Source: JBGVSA01 sp041807905
GTDB taxonomy: Bacteria; Pseudomonadota; Gammaproteobacteria; Burkholderiales; Rhodocyclaceae
Reading direction: 5' to 3'
Length of the DNA stretch: 64,000 nt
NCBI RefSeq assembly: GCF_041807905.1
Contig: NZ_JBGVSA010000001.1
Location: 124,001-188,000, forward strand
The notes under the pieces were generated by a model. The model worked only from the letters and a program-made list of their open reading frames with translations. It ran no database searches and was not told where the DNA came from. The position numbers were made by a program, and so were the translations under genes. This document shows, piece after piece, positions 37,406 to 45,275 of this stretch. Position 1 is the stretch's first letter. Every line of letters begins with the position of its first letter.

Positions 37406-39550
37406 ATGCCGACACCACCTCGCGCCCTTCGTTACTGCACGGCCGTCGCCATCGCTGCGCTGTGCGTGAGCGCGACGACGATGCTGGCCGGCACACGCGG
37501 AGCGGTCCATTTGGCGATCATGACATCGGGTGCCAGTCTTGCGCTCGGGACGCTGCTGGCCGTCGTCATCGCCGGCCTGGCGCTCGGCTGGGCCTTGCTG
37601 TTGTGCCGTGAAGTGCGCCGACGCAAGCAGATGGAAAGCGATCTGTTGCGGCAATTGGGCTTCCAGCAGGCGTTGATGGACAACATGCCCGTGCCGCTCT
37701 TCATGCGCACCGCCGACGGCGTCATGCTCTCCTGCAACCAGGCGTACCTGGACTGGCACGACACGACCGCCGACGAGGTGATCGGCACCGACCTGCAATG
37801 GCTGTCTCGCTTCGTCTCGCCGGCCATCGTCGAAGAAGCCCTCTACCGTCCAGTCATCCAGGAAAAGCGCAGCACCGTCAGCGAGGTCACCACCGTCATC
37901 AATGGCAAGCCGCGCCCCGCCTATGTATGGGCAGCTCCGTTCGCGGGGCCGCAGGGCGAACTCCATGGCGTGGTCGGTGGCCTGCTCGACATCGGCGAGC
38001 GCATCCTGCTCGAAAACGATTTGCGCCATGCGCGCGACGCGGCCGAAGCGGCCCGCATCGAAGCCGTGCGAGCCAACCAGGCGAAATCGCGTTTCCTCTC
38101 TAATGTCAGCCACGACATGCGCACGCCGCTGAACGTCATCATCGGCATGCTCGACCTGGAACTGAGCGGCGCGAATTCAACGCTCGAAGAGCGCCAGAAC
38201 ACGCTCGAAACCGCGCAGGAATCCGCCAGGCAATTGCTTGGCCTGATCGACGACATGCTCGATCTGGCCAAGATCGAGGCCGCCGGCCTCACGCTGTCGC
38301 CAACGCCCGTGCATCTGGGCGAACTGCTCGGCCGCGTCGAACGCGTGTTCGGCGCCACGGCGCGCCACAAGGGCCTGGTTCTGCAAACGGATTTTCAGGG
38401 CGTGGATGTGTGGATCAGCCTCGACGGGCTGCGCCTGTGGCAAGTGCTGGGCAACCTGCTGTCGAATGCCATCAAATTCACCGCCCGTGGTTATGTGCGG
38501 CTATCGGTCGAAGTGCGGCCGCGCGGAGACGATTTTTTCGCCACGTTCTGTGTGGCCGACAGCGGTATCGGCATAGCGCCCGAAGAGCAGGCCACGATCT
38601 TCGAACCTTTCACGCAGGCCAGTCATTCAGCGCACGGGCAGTTCGGTGGCACCGGGCTCGGGCTGGCGATCTGCAAGCAGCTTTCCATCCTGATGGGCGG
38701 CGATATCCGGCTCGACAGCGATCCGGGCATCGGCACTCAAGTGTGGGTGGGACTGCCGCTCAAGCACAGCGCCCCGGCCGAAAGCGGGCGGCCGAACGAG
38801 ACAGACCGCATGCCGCAAAGCGGACTGCGCGTGCTGATCGTGGACGACCATCCTTCAAACCGCAGGATCATGCGCACGCAATTCGAGCAACTCGGCTGCT
38901 CCGTCGCCGAAGCCGACAATGGTCTGGCAGCCTTGGAACGATGGCACCAGGAACGTTTCGACGTCCTCGTCACCGACTGGTCCATGCCGCGCATGGGCGG
39001 AGCCGAACTCATGACAGCGGTACGGCGTGCCGAAGCCGGCCACGACAGGCATACGACCCTCCTGTGCCTGACGGCGCATGTCGAGCGCGAGATCGCCGCA
39101 GAGGCAATGCGCTGCGGTGCGGACCTCAGTCTTGTCAAACCCGTCACGCGCGACCAATGGCGCGCTGTGCTGGCGCAACTGCACCCGGCGCACCCGACAG
39201 CCGCCGCACCGCTTCACGCCGAGTTGCGGCTCGACGCCGAGCTCGTCGCTTCGATACTTCATCACCACGCCCAAGACCTGATCGCAGCGCAGAACGACTT
39301 CGCCCATGGTGACTATGCAGCGCTGGCCGAGCGTGCCCACCACATGAAAGGGCCGCTCCAGTTCACGCACTGCCGCAATGCCGTCGAACTGTGCGAAGAA
39401 CTGGAAGCGTTCTGTGACGAACAGGCTGATCCAGACGTCATCGGCGACGGACTGCAACGCCTGATCGACGCTACCGACGAAATCCGGCGCACGCTGTCCG
39501 ATGGCACGGGATCATCACCCGGGTGGCCGGCGACAACGCCCTTCGCCTGA
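37406..39550 (+). CDS. Hybrid sensor histidine kinase with PAS, receiver and Hpt domains (BvgS/EvgS-like, no periplasmic sensor)
   Basis: The 714-residue kinase has two N-terminal membrane helices (about 11-29 and 47-67) with only a short loop between them, then a PAS domain (about 85-200). Next come HisKA with H236 in SNVSHDMRTPLN, an ATPase domain (NLLSNAIKFTA, DSGIGIAP, GTGLGLAIC), a receiver with D524 in VLVTDWSMPRMGG and a C-terminal Hpt with H645 in AHHMKGPLQF. This four-step His-Asp-His-Asp relay matches BvgS/EvgS, but the large periplasmic Venus-flytrap domains are missing. The signal is therefore probably membrane or cytoplasmic, through PAS. Confidence 0.92.
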   Translation: MPTPPRALRYCTAVAIAALCVSATTMLAGTRGAVHLAIMTSGASLALGTLLAVVIAGLALGWALLLCREVRRRKQMESDLLRQLGFQQALMDNMPVPLFMRTADGVMLSCNQAYLDWHDTTADEVIGTDLQWLSRFVSPAIVEEALYRPVIQEKRSTVSEVTTVINGKPRPAYVWAAPFAGPQGELHGVVGGLLDIGERILLENDLRHARDAAEAARIEAVRANQAKSRFLSNVSHDMRTPLNVIIGMLDLELSGANSTLEERQNTLETAQESARQLLGLIDDMLDLAKIEAAGLTLSPTPVHLGELLGRVERVFGATARHKGLVLQTDFQGVDVWISLDGLRLWQVLGNLLSNAIKFTARGYVRLSVEVRPRGDDFFATFCVADSGIGIAPEEQATIFEPFTQASHSAHGQFGGTGLGLAICKQLSILMGGDIRLDSDPGIGTQVWVGLPLKHSAPAESGRPNETDRMPQSGLRVLIVDDHPSNRRIMRTQFEQLGCSVAEADNGLAALERWHQERFDVLVTDWSMPRMGGAELMTAVRRAEAGHDRHTTLLCLTAHVEREIAAEAMRCGADLSLVKPVTRDQWRAVLAQLHPAHPTAAAPLHAELRLDAELVASILHHHAQDLIAAQNDFAHGDYAALAERAHHMKGPLQFTHCRNAVELCEELEAFCDEQADPDVIGDGLQRLIDATDEIRRTLSDGTGSSPGWPATTPFA

Positions 39551-39662
39551 CGCCACGCCGCGCACCTCGACGTGGCGCGTCACGGGCCAGCCCCACGGCG
39601 CCCATCTTGCTGCGTCGATGTTCTCCGAATTTTTCCTTGACGAGCTTCAATCCGGGCACTAC

Positions 39663-39692
39663 TTTACCAATACGTTAATTAACCTATAGGTT
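39663..39692 (+). promoter_or_regulatory. Promoter and palindromic operator of the ArsR-SRPBCC cluster
   Basis: TTTACC (39663-39668) and TATAGG (39685-39690) are 16 bases apart. The -10 lies inside a perfect 12-bp palindrome AACCTATAGGTT (39681-39692). This is a likely autoregulatory site for the ArsR-type protein encoded immediately downstream. Transcription would start close to or at the ATG at 39698. Confidence 0.55.
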
Positions 39693-39697
39693 TAGTC

Positions 39698-40057
39698 ATG
39701 CCCGCCGACCCACTCAGCGCCACGTTCTCGGCGCTGGCCGACCCGACCCGCAGGGCCATTCTTGCCCGCCTGTCGCTGGGAGAGACCTCGGTCAAGGAGC
39801 TGGCAGAACCCTTTGACATGAGCCTGCCCGCGGTGACCAAGCACCTCAAGGTGCTGCAGCGCGCGGGGCTGATCACGCAGGGACGCCAGGCGCAGTGGCG
39901 GCCCTGCCGGCTCGAGGCCAAGCCCTTGCAGGACGTGGCCGACTGGCTGGAGCAATACCGTCGATTCTGGGAGGCGCGTCTGGATCGCCTCGAAGAGTAC
40001 CTGCGCGAGCTGCAAGCCATGGAGAAGAACGATGAGCGAACCGACGACGAGCGCTGA
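39698..40057 (+). CDS. ArsR-family winged-helix repressor (no metal-binding motif)
   Basis: A 119-residue ArsR/SmtB-type regulator with ATFSALADPTRRAILARLS and the recognition helix LPAVTKHLKVLQRAGLI. It has a single cysteine (RPCRL) and lacks the CxC metal motif of ArsR/SmtB, so it probably responds to something other than a metal. This subgroup often pairs with AHSA1/SRPBCC genes. The next gene starts 26 bases before its stop, showing translational coupling. The C-terminus is charged (EKNDERTDDER). Confidence 0.88.
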   Translation: MPADPLSATFSALADPTRRAILARLSLGETSVKELAEPFDMSLPAVTKHLKVLQRAGLITQGRQAQWRPCRLEAKPLQDVADWLEQYRRFWEARLDRLEEYLRELQAMEKNDERTDDER

Positions 40058-40550
40058 GCCGGACCTGATTGCCCCCATCTCCGACGGCCCCGACGAAGCC
40101 AGCGTCTCACGCGTGCTCGACGCACCTCGCGAACGCGTCTTCGCCATGTGGACCGACCCGGCCCACGTGACGCACTGGTGGCGGCCGGAGGGCTTTCGCA
40201 GCGTAGTGTGCGAACGCATGGACGTACGGCCCGGCGGCGGCTTCGAGTTCCGCATGCATCACGAGAACGGCAACGAGTACCTGAGCCGCAACACATATAT
40301 CGAGGTCGTACCGCCCGTCCGTCTCGTCTATGACGAAACTTGCTACGAGAACGGCACCGCCTTTCATCAGGCACGGATGACGATCCGCTTCGATGATCTG
40401 GGCAGGCGCACGCGACTGATCATCCACGGCCATTTCACCTGGCTGCCGGGGCGCGATCCGCGCTGGACGATCGACGCCATGAAGGCCGGCTGGACTGGCG
40501 GCTGGAAAGACAACCTCGACCTGCTCGTACAGTACCTCGCCACGCTCTGA
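40032..40550 (+). CDS. SRPBCC/AHSA1 domain protein 1
   Basis: A 172-residue single-domain protein with SRVLDAPRERVFAMWTDPAHVTHWW at about residues 22-46 and the beta-strand marker DVRPGGGFEFRM. The fold makes a deep hydrophobic ligand pocket (Bet v 1/START-like). It overlaps the repressor gene by 26 bases, so the repressor and this protein are probably made together. No catalytic residues can be named, and ligand binding or a cyclase-like activity are both possible. Confidence 0.88.
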   Translation: MSEPTTSAEPDLIAPISDGPDEASVSRVLDAPRERVFAMWTDPAHVTHWWRPEGFRSVVCERMDVRPGGGFEFRMHHENGNEYLSRNTYIEVVPPVRLVYDETCYENGTAFHQARMTIRFDDLGRRTRLIIHGHFTWLPGRDPRWTIDAMKAGWTGGWKDNLDLLVQYLATL

Positions 40551-40638
40551 GCGGCCACCCTGGCGCCATCCGCGCCCCACTGCAGCACCTGTTTCACGCA
40601 TCGCCGGCCGGCCTCGCGCCGCCTCATGGAGAGAAGGC

Positions 40639-41181
40639 ATGAACACAGTAGCGCCTGCTTTTGCTTACCTGGATGGCGACTTTGTCGTCAGCCGTCATTT
40701 CGACGCCCCGCGCAGCATGGTCTGGCAGGCTTGGTCGGAAGTCGAGCGCCTCGCCCAATGGTGGGGCCCGAAGGGCTTCTCGATGCGCCATGCCAGCGGA
40801 GAGTTCCGGCCGGGCGGCATGTTCCACTACGGCATGGTCACGCCCAATGGCCAACTGATGTGGGGACGCTTCATCTATGGCGAGATCGACGCGCCCTGTT
40901 CGCTGGAATACACCGCGTCGTTCTCCGACGAACAAGGCGGCATCACCCGTCATCCGGGCATCGCGGTATGGCCGATGGAAGTCTTCACGCGGCTCACCTT
41001 CGACGATGACCGCGACGGCACCGTCGTCGCCCTGCGCGGTAAGGCCGTGCGGTGCAACGCGACCGAACGCGCCGCATTCCGCAGCAGCTACGAGGGCATG
41101 AGCCAGGCCTTCAACGCGACGTGGAACCAGCTCGCCGCCTACCTTGCAAAAGAACAGGCGCTGCAGTTTTCGCGGCGCTGA
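40639..41181 (+). CDS. SRPBCC/AHSA1 domain protein 2
   Basis: A 180-residue paralogue with SRHFDAPRSMVWQAWSEVERLAQWWGPKGF and the FRPGGMFHYGM strand (only key parts quoted: DAPRSMVW, WWGPKGF). GGAGAGAAGG precedes the ATG. It is separated from the first SRPBCC gene by 88 bases without a terminator. The C-terminal helix (SSYEGMSQAFNATWNQLAAYL) closes the pocket as in AHSA1 proteins. Confidence 0.88.
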   Translation: MNTVAPAFAYLDGDFVVSRHFDAPRSMVWQAWSEVERLAQWWGPKGFSMRHASGEFRPGGMFHYGMVTPNGQLMWGRFIYGEIDAPCSLEYTASFSDEQGGITRHPGIAVWPMEVFTRLTFDDDRDGTVVALRGKAVRCNATERAAFRSSYEGMSQAFNATWNQLAAYLAKEQALQFSRR

Positions 41182-41193
41182 CCGGAGCCCACC

Positions 41194-41655
41194 ATGTCCG
41201 CCCAGCAAACCACCCACGAAGCCATCACGTTGACCTGCGTGCGCGAATTCGACGCGCCGCGCCGACTCGTCTTTGAAACCTGGGCCACGCCCGAACACCA
41301 ACGCCATTGGCGTGCCCCCGTGGGCCAGACGGTGCTCTCGTTCGATGCCGACTTTCGTCCCGGCGGCGCCTACCGCATGCGCATGAGGTCGGCGGCCGGC
41401 GTGGAGCGCAGTCTTTCCGGTGTCTATCGCGACATCATCGAACCCGAACTCATCAGCTTCACCTTCGCCTGGGAAGGCGACTCCGCGCCCGCCAACCTGG
41501 TGACTGTCACCTTCGAAGCCATCGGCACCCGCACCCGCCTGACGCTACGGCAAACGCCATTCGTGACGGTGGAAGCGCGCGACGCCCACGCCGTCGGCTG
41601 GGGCAGCGCCTTCGATCGCCTCGCCGAACACCTGACGACAAGGAAGCACTCATGA
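41194..41655 (+). CDS. SRPBCC/AHSA1 domain protein 3
   Basis: A 153-residue paralogue with VREFDAPRRLVFETWATPEHQRHW and DFRPGGAYRMRM. The usual WWGP is altered to WRAPVG, so the pocket entrance differs from its neighbours. It begins 12 bases after the previous gene and its stop overlaps the next start (ATGA). Confidence 0.87.
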   Translation: MSAQQTTHEAITLTCVREFDAPRRLVFETWATPEHQRHWRAPVGQTVLSFDADFRPGGAYRMRMRSAAGVERSLSGVYRDIIEPELISFTFAWEGDSAPANLVTVTFEAIGTRTRLTLRQTPFVTVEARDAHAVGWGSAFDRLAEHLTTRKHS

Positions 41656-42608
41656 ACCACAGAGCAGACCACGACATGTTCGCCGGCAAGACCGCCGAAC
41701 TCATCATCCGGCGCAGCTTCGACGTAGCGCCGGCCTACGTATTCGATGCGTGGCTCGACCCCGGCACGCTGGGCAGGTGGCTGTTCGCCACGCCCGAAGG
41801 TCAGATGAAAACGGTGGAAGTAGACGCCCGCGTAGGCGGCAGCTTCCGCGTCGCCGAACAACGCGGCGAAGTGCTGGCCGACCACGTCGGCACCTATCTC
41901 GAAATCGACCGTCCGCATCGTCTCGTATTCACCTTCACCTACCACGGCGAAGGCGAACGTACGCCAGCTTCGCTGGTGATACTGGACTTCGTCGCCACCG
42001 GCACGGGTTGCGAGCTGACACTCACGCACCGCATGGACGCAAGCTTCGAGAGCTGGCTCGACAAAGTGCGCGAAGGTTGGACGGGCATTCTCGGCGGCCT
42101 CGCGGCCAACGTCGCCACCGAACGCGACTTTGTCATCACACGCGAGATCGATGCGCCGCGCGACGCCGTATTCCGCGCCTGGACCGAACCGCAGCGACTC
42201 ACCCGCTGGTGGGGCCCGGAGTGCTTCATCAACCCGATCTGCGAGATCGATCTGTCCGCGGGCGGCCGGCATTACATCGTCATGCGTTCGCCGGATGGCA
42301 CCGACTACCCGTGCAAAGGCAAGTACCTCGACATCTTCCCGCCCAAGCGACTTCTCATGACAATGGACTGCAGCGAGCACCCTGCGGCCTGGCACGACAT
42401 GGTGGACCCGCAGCGCGGCGACAACCCGAACCCGGCCGGAGAAATCGTCGAAGCGGTGCTGCTCGACAAGCTCGACGACAAGCGCACGCGCATCACGGTG
42501 CGCCTGCGCTTCAAATCGGTCGCCGTTCGTGACGCGCTGGAACGCATCGGCATGCGCGCGGGCTGGTCTCAGAGCTTTGACCGCCTGCAGCGCATGATGC
42601 AGGCCTGA
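41652..42608 (+). CDS. Double-domain SRPBCC/AHSA1 protein
   Basis: The ATG at 41652 overlaps the preceding stop by four bases and gives 318 residues. An open frame further upstream is the wrong frame of the previous gene. The protein holds two complete SRPBCC domains. The first (about 13-155) has the divergent AYVFDAWLDPGTLGRWLF. The second (about 160-318) has the canonical REIDAPRDAVFRAWTEP and RWWGPECF. The domains differ enough that this looks like an old gene fusion rather than a fresh duplication. It may act as a built-in heterodimer. Confidence 0.87.
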   Translation: MNHRADHDMFAGKTAELIIRRSFDVAPAYVFDAWLDPGTLGRWLFATPEGQMKTVEVDARVGGSFRVAEQRGEVLADHVGTYLEIDRPHRLVFTFTYHGEGERTPASLVILDFVATGTGCELTLTHRMDASFESWLDKVREGWTGILGGLAANVATERDFVITREIDAPRDAVFRAWTEPQRLTRWWGPECFINPICEIDLSAGGRHYIVMRSPDGTDYPCKGKYLDIFPPKRLLMTMDCSEHPAAWHDMVDPQRGDNPNPAGEIVEAVLLDKLDDKRTRITVRLRFKSVAVRDALERIGMRAGWSQSFDRLQRMMQA

Positions 42609-42654
42609 CGCGCAGAACGATCAGCACACAACAAACAACAGAGAGAGCTCAAAA

Positions 42655-43191
42655 ATGTCAGCGTCCCCGCTCCACGAATCGGTACACGACGGCAAGACCG
42701 AAACGCACGTCGTGCTCACCCCGCCTTCGCACCATGAGATCGTCATCGCCCGCGTGCTCGAAGCGCCACGCGAACTGGTATTCCGCGCCTGGACCGACCC
42801 ACGGCAGCTCGCGCAATGGTGGGGCCCACATGGATTCATCTGTGCCGACAGCCATGTCGATCTGCGCCCCGGCGGCCGCTTCCGGCTCGACATGCAAGGG
42901 CCGGACGGCCTGGCCTATCCGTGCGAAGGCATCTATCACGAGATCACGCCGCCCGAACGCATCGTGCTGGGCGGCATGCTCGACGACCGCGACGCGTGCG
43001 GCTGCGGCATTCCGCCGAATGGCCGCGTAACGATCACATTCGCGGCGCTGGCCGAACGGCTCACACGGCTGACCATCACCGCCCGCCTGCCCTCGCGCGA
43101 GTCTTGCGACATCGTCGTGCAGCACGGCTTCGGGCTGGGCTGGAGCCAGGCGCTCGAACGCCTCGAAGCGCAACTGGCCAGAGCGCAATGA
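42655..43191 (+). CDS. SRPBCC/AHSA1 domain protein 5
   Basis: A 178-residue paralogue with ARVLEAPRELVFRAWTDP, QWWGPHGF and DLRPGGRFRLDM. It has a histidine-rich N-terminus (LHESVHDG, PPSHHE) and a CGCG motif (RDACGCGIPPNG) at about residue 118, not seen in its neighbours, which could bind a metal. AGAGAGAG upstream gives ribosome binding. Its stop overlaps the start of the next gene. Confidence 0.87.
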   Translation: MSASPLHESVHDGKTETHVVLTPPSHHEIVIARVLEAPRELVFRAWTDPRQLAQWWGPHGFICADSHVDLRPGGRFRLDMQGPDGLAYPCEGIYHEITPPERIVLGGMLDDRDACGCGIPPNGRVTITFAALAERLTRLTITARLPSRESCDIVVQHGFGLGWSQALERLEAQLARAQ

Positions 43192-43769
43192 TGTCCGCGC
43201 TGCGCGTCTCCAAGCTCACGGCCGCGGTGCTGGCGGTAGTGATCGTCGCGGTACTGCTCTTTGCGCTGACCAAGCCGAAGATGTTCGTCGTGCAGCGCAC
43301 GATCGTCATCCACGCACCGGCCGAGAAGATCTTTCCGCTCATCGACGACTTTCACAACTGGGCCGCATGGTCGCCCTATGAACACCTCGATCCCGCCATG
43401 AAACGCAGCTTCACCGGTCCACAACACGGCGAAGGCGCCAGCTACGCGTGGGACGGCAACAGCAAAGTCGGCGCGGGCATCATGCGCATCGCGAAATCCT
43501 CACCGCCTGCGCACCTTGCGATCGATCTGCACTTCGAGCGGCCCCTGGACAGTCGCAACGTCGCCGAATACACACTGGGCGCCGCGCCTGAAGGTACGCG
43601 CGTGACGTGGTCGATGGAAGGTCCGAACCCGTACATCGCCCGCGTGATGCAGGTGTTCTTCGACGCTGAAGGCATGGTCGGCAAGGATTTCGAGGCGGGC
43701 CTGGCCAAGCTCAAGACAATCGCCGAGGCCCCGGAAGGCCGCAGCATCGACACGAGACAAACGCCATGA
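43188..43769 (+). CDS. Membrane-anchored SRPBCC (polyketide cyclase-type) protein
   Basis: A 193-residue protein (192 from the second ATG) with an N-terminal membrane anchor (LTAAVLAVVIVAVLLFAL) and a periplasmic or cytoplasmic-facing SRPBCC domain of a different subgroup: VIHAPAEKIFPLIDDFHNWAAWSPYEHLDP. Here the typical W-S-P motif of polyketide cyclase/dehydrase-like lipid transport proteins replaces WWGP. It starts on the TGA of the previous gene, and its own stop overlaps the next start by four bases. Confidence 0.85.
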   Translation: MMSALRVSKLTAAVLAVVIVAVLLFALTKPKMFVVQRTIVIHAPAEKIFPLIDDFHNWAAWSPYEHLDPAMKRSFTGPQHGEGASYAWDGNSKVGAGIMRIAKSSPPAHLAIDLHFERPLDSRNVAEYTLGAAPEGTRVTWSMEGPNPYIARVMQVFFDAEGMVGKDFEAGLAKLKTIAEAPEGRSIDTRQTP

Positions 43770-44251
43770 ACACACGCCACCACACGGCGCTCGCGCCCGA
43801 CATCGGCGCGGACCGCAAGATCGTCCTCACGCGCCTGCTCGAGTTTCCTCGCGAAAAAGTCTTCCGCGCCTTTACCGAGGCCGAGCACGTCGCGTGTTGG
43901 TGGGGGCCGGATGGCTTCACCAACACCATCATGGCGATGGATGTGCGCCCGGGTGGCACGTGGCGATTCGTCATGCATGGGCCGGACGGCACGGACTACC
44001 CCAACCGCATCGTGTTCACAGAGGTCGATCCGCCATCGCGGCTCGTCTACGAACATGGTGGCGACAGCGAGCCGTTCCGCGCCGACTTCAACGTGGTCGT
44101 CACCTTCGACACGGTCGGCAACGCCACGCGGCTGACGATGCAATTGATCTTCCAAACGGTCGAGGACTGCGAGCGCGTCAAATCCTTCGGCGCGGTCGAA
44201 GGCGGCCGCCAGACGCTCGAACGCCTCGCCCGTCACCTATCCGGCATGTAA
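43766..44251 (+). CDS. SRPBCC/AHSA1 domain protein 7
   Basis: A 161-residue paralogue with TRLLEFPREKVFRAFTEAEHVACWWGPDGF (key parts FPREKVFRAF and WWGPDGF) and DVRPGGTWRFVM. The ATGA overlap with the previous gene shows coupled translation. It is the last SRPBCC gene of the row. A VOC gene follows after 85 bases. Confidence 0.88.
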   Translation: MNTRHHTALAPDIGADRKIVLTRLLEFPREKVFRAFTEAEHVACWWGPDGFTNTIMAMDVRPGGTWRFVMHGPDGTDYPNRIVFTEVDPPSRLVYEHGGDSEPFRADFNVVVTFDTVGNATRLTMQLIFQTVEDCERVKSFGAVEGGRQTLERLARHLSGM

Positions 44252-44336
44252 GCCGACACAGCTTGCACGCCCCACCCCGCCGCGCCGCGGTCAGCAGATC
44301 GGCAGGCGCGGCACCCTGTACGCGAAAGGACTCACC

Positions 44337-44753
44337 ATGATCGTTCAACCGTACCTGTTCCTCGAAGGCCGCTGCGAAGAAGCGCTGGATTTCTACACCA
44401 GGACGCTCGGGGCCAAAGTCACGATGAAGATGCGCTACGACGAAGCGCCCGAAGCGCCACCGCCCGGCATGCTCCCGCCGGGTTCCGAAAAGAAAGTGAT
44501 GCATTCGGCATTCACCATCGGAGACTCGCTGATCATGGCAAGCGACGGCTGCGTGGCGGGCGAACAGGCATTCAAGGGATTCTCGCTGTCGATCACCGCC
44601 GACAGCGAGCAGCAGGCGCGCCAGATGTTCGAGGCGTTGAGTGAAGGCGGCACGGTCAAGATGCCGATGAACAAGACCTTCTGGTCGCCCTGCTTCGGCA
44701 TGCTGGAAGACAAGTTCGGCATCGGCTGGATGATTGGTCTGAACCCGGCCTGA
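44337..44753 (+). CDS. VOC-fold protein, PhnB/3-demethylubiquinone methyltransferase-like
   Basis: A 138-residue glyoxalase-fold protein of the PhnB (YP_) type with PYLFLEGRCEEALDFYTRTLGA, the loop YDEAPEAPPPGMLPPGSEKKVMHSAF and the C-terminal FWSPCFGMLEDKFGIGWMIGL. Many VOC enzymes use a metal to open rings or transfer groups. This subgroup is often found beside SRPBCC/ArsR genes. A good ribosome binding site AAAGGA is present. It is probably the last gene of the ArsR-SRPBCC operon. Confidence 0.87.
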   Translation: MIVQPYLFLEGRCEEALDFYTRTLGAKVTMKMRYDEAPEAPPPGMLPPGSEKKVMHSAFTIGDSLIMASDGCVAGEQAFKGFSLSITADSEQQARQMFEALSEGGTVKMPMNKTFWSPCFGMLEDKFGIGWMIGLNPA

Positions 44754-44766
44754 TACCGCCATGGCT

Positions 44767-44791
44767 GTGCGGGCCATCATTCGGCCCGCAC
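44767..44791. terminator. Hairpin between convergent VOC and yjdM genes
   Basis: GTGCGGGCC (44767-44775), seven-base loop, GGCCCGCAC (44783-44791). It is a perfect nine-pair stem 13 bases after the VOC stop. T runs are absent directly after the stem on either strand (TTTTTT comes 15 bases later on plus), so it may act as an mRNA end-protecting structure. Confidence 0.45.
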
Positions 44792-44799
44792 GCGCTGCT

Positions 44800-45135
44800 T
44801 CAGACTTTTTTCAGGAAGCACGCCTTGAGCATGAACGCGCCGGCGTCGGTCTTGCAGTCGACTTCGTGATCGCCGCCGACGAGACGGATGCTCTTGATCT
44901 TGGTGCCTTGCTTGAGGGTGATCGAAGACCCCTTCACCTTGAGATCCTTGATCAGCACCACTGCATCGCCGTTGTTGAGGACGGTTCCGTTGGAATCGCG
45001 CACGACGTCTTCGGCCTCGGCCACTGCCGCCTCTTGCGGCGACCATTCGTGACCGCAATCGGCGCAGACATAGTTATCGCCATCCGGGTAGGTGTTTTCC
45101 ATCGCGCAGATGGGGCACGGGGGAATCTGAGACAT
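44800..45135 (-). CDS. yjdM: Zinc-ribbon protein YjdM (PhnA family)
   Basis: The 111-residue protein (start at the ATG of MSQIPPCPICAM) has an N-terminal zinc ribbon CPIC...CADC and a C-terminal SH3-like PhnA domain (GDAVVLIKDLKVKGSSITLKQGT, key part IKDLKVKG). Despite the old name PhnA, the E. coli member is not needed for phosphonate use, and the true function is unknown. An in-frame start six codons earlier is less likely. Confidence 0.9.
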   Translation of the reverse strand: MSQIPPCPICAMENTYPDGDNYVCADCGHEWSPQEAAVAEAEDVVRDSNGTVLNNGDAVVLIKDLKVKGSSITLKQGTKIKSIRLVGGDHEVDCKTDAGAFMLKACFLKKV

Positions 45136-45150
45136 GTTGGAAAGCCTTAT

Positions 45151-45180
45151 CAAAAGAAAAACGCGGCATCGCTGCCGCGT
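45151..45180 (-). terminator. Rho-independent terminator of parC
   Basis: On the minus strand ACGCGGCA, loop GCGA, TGCCGCGT (45161-45180), followed by TTTTCTTTTG. It lies between the parC stop and the yjdM start and separates the two genes. Confidence 0.85.
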
Positions 45181-45275
45181 CCGGATGGTATCGACTCACG
45201 TCGTCCCACCTTGTCGACCGGATCAGATCGGAGCGGATTGACACAATCCGTTGCCCACTCCGATCGTCACGCATC

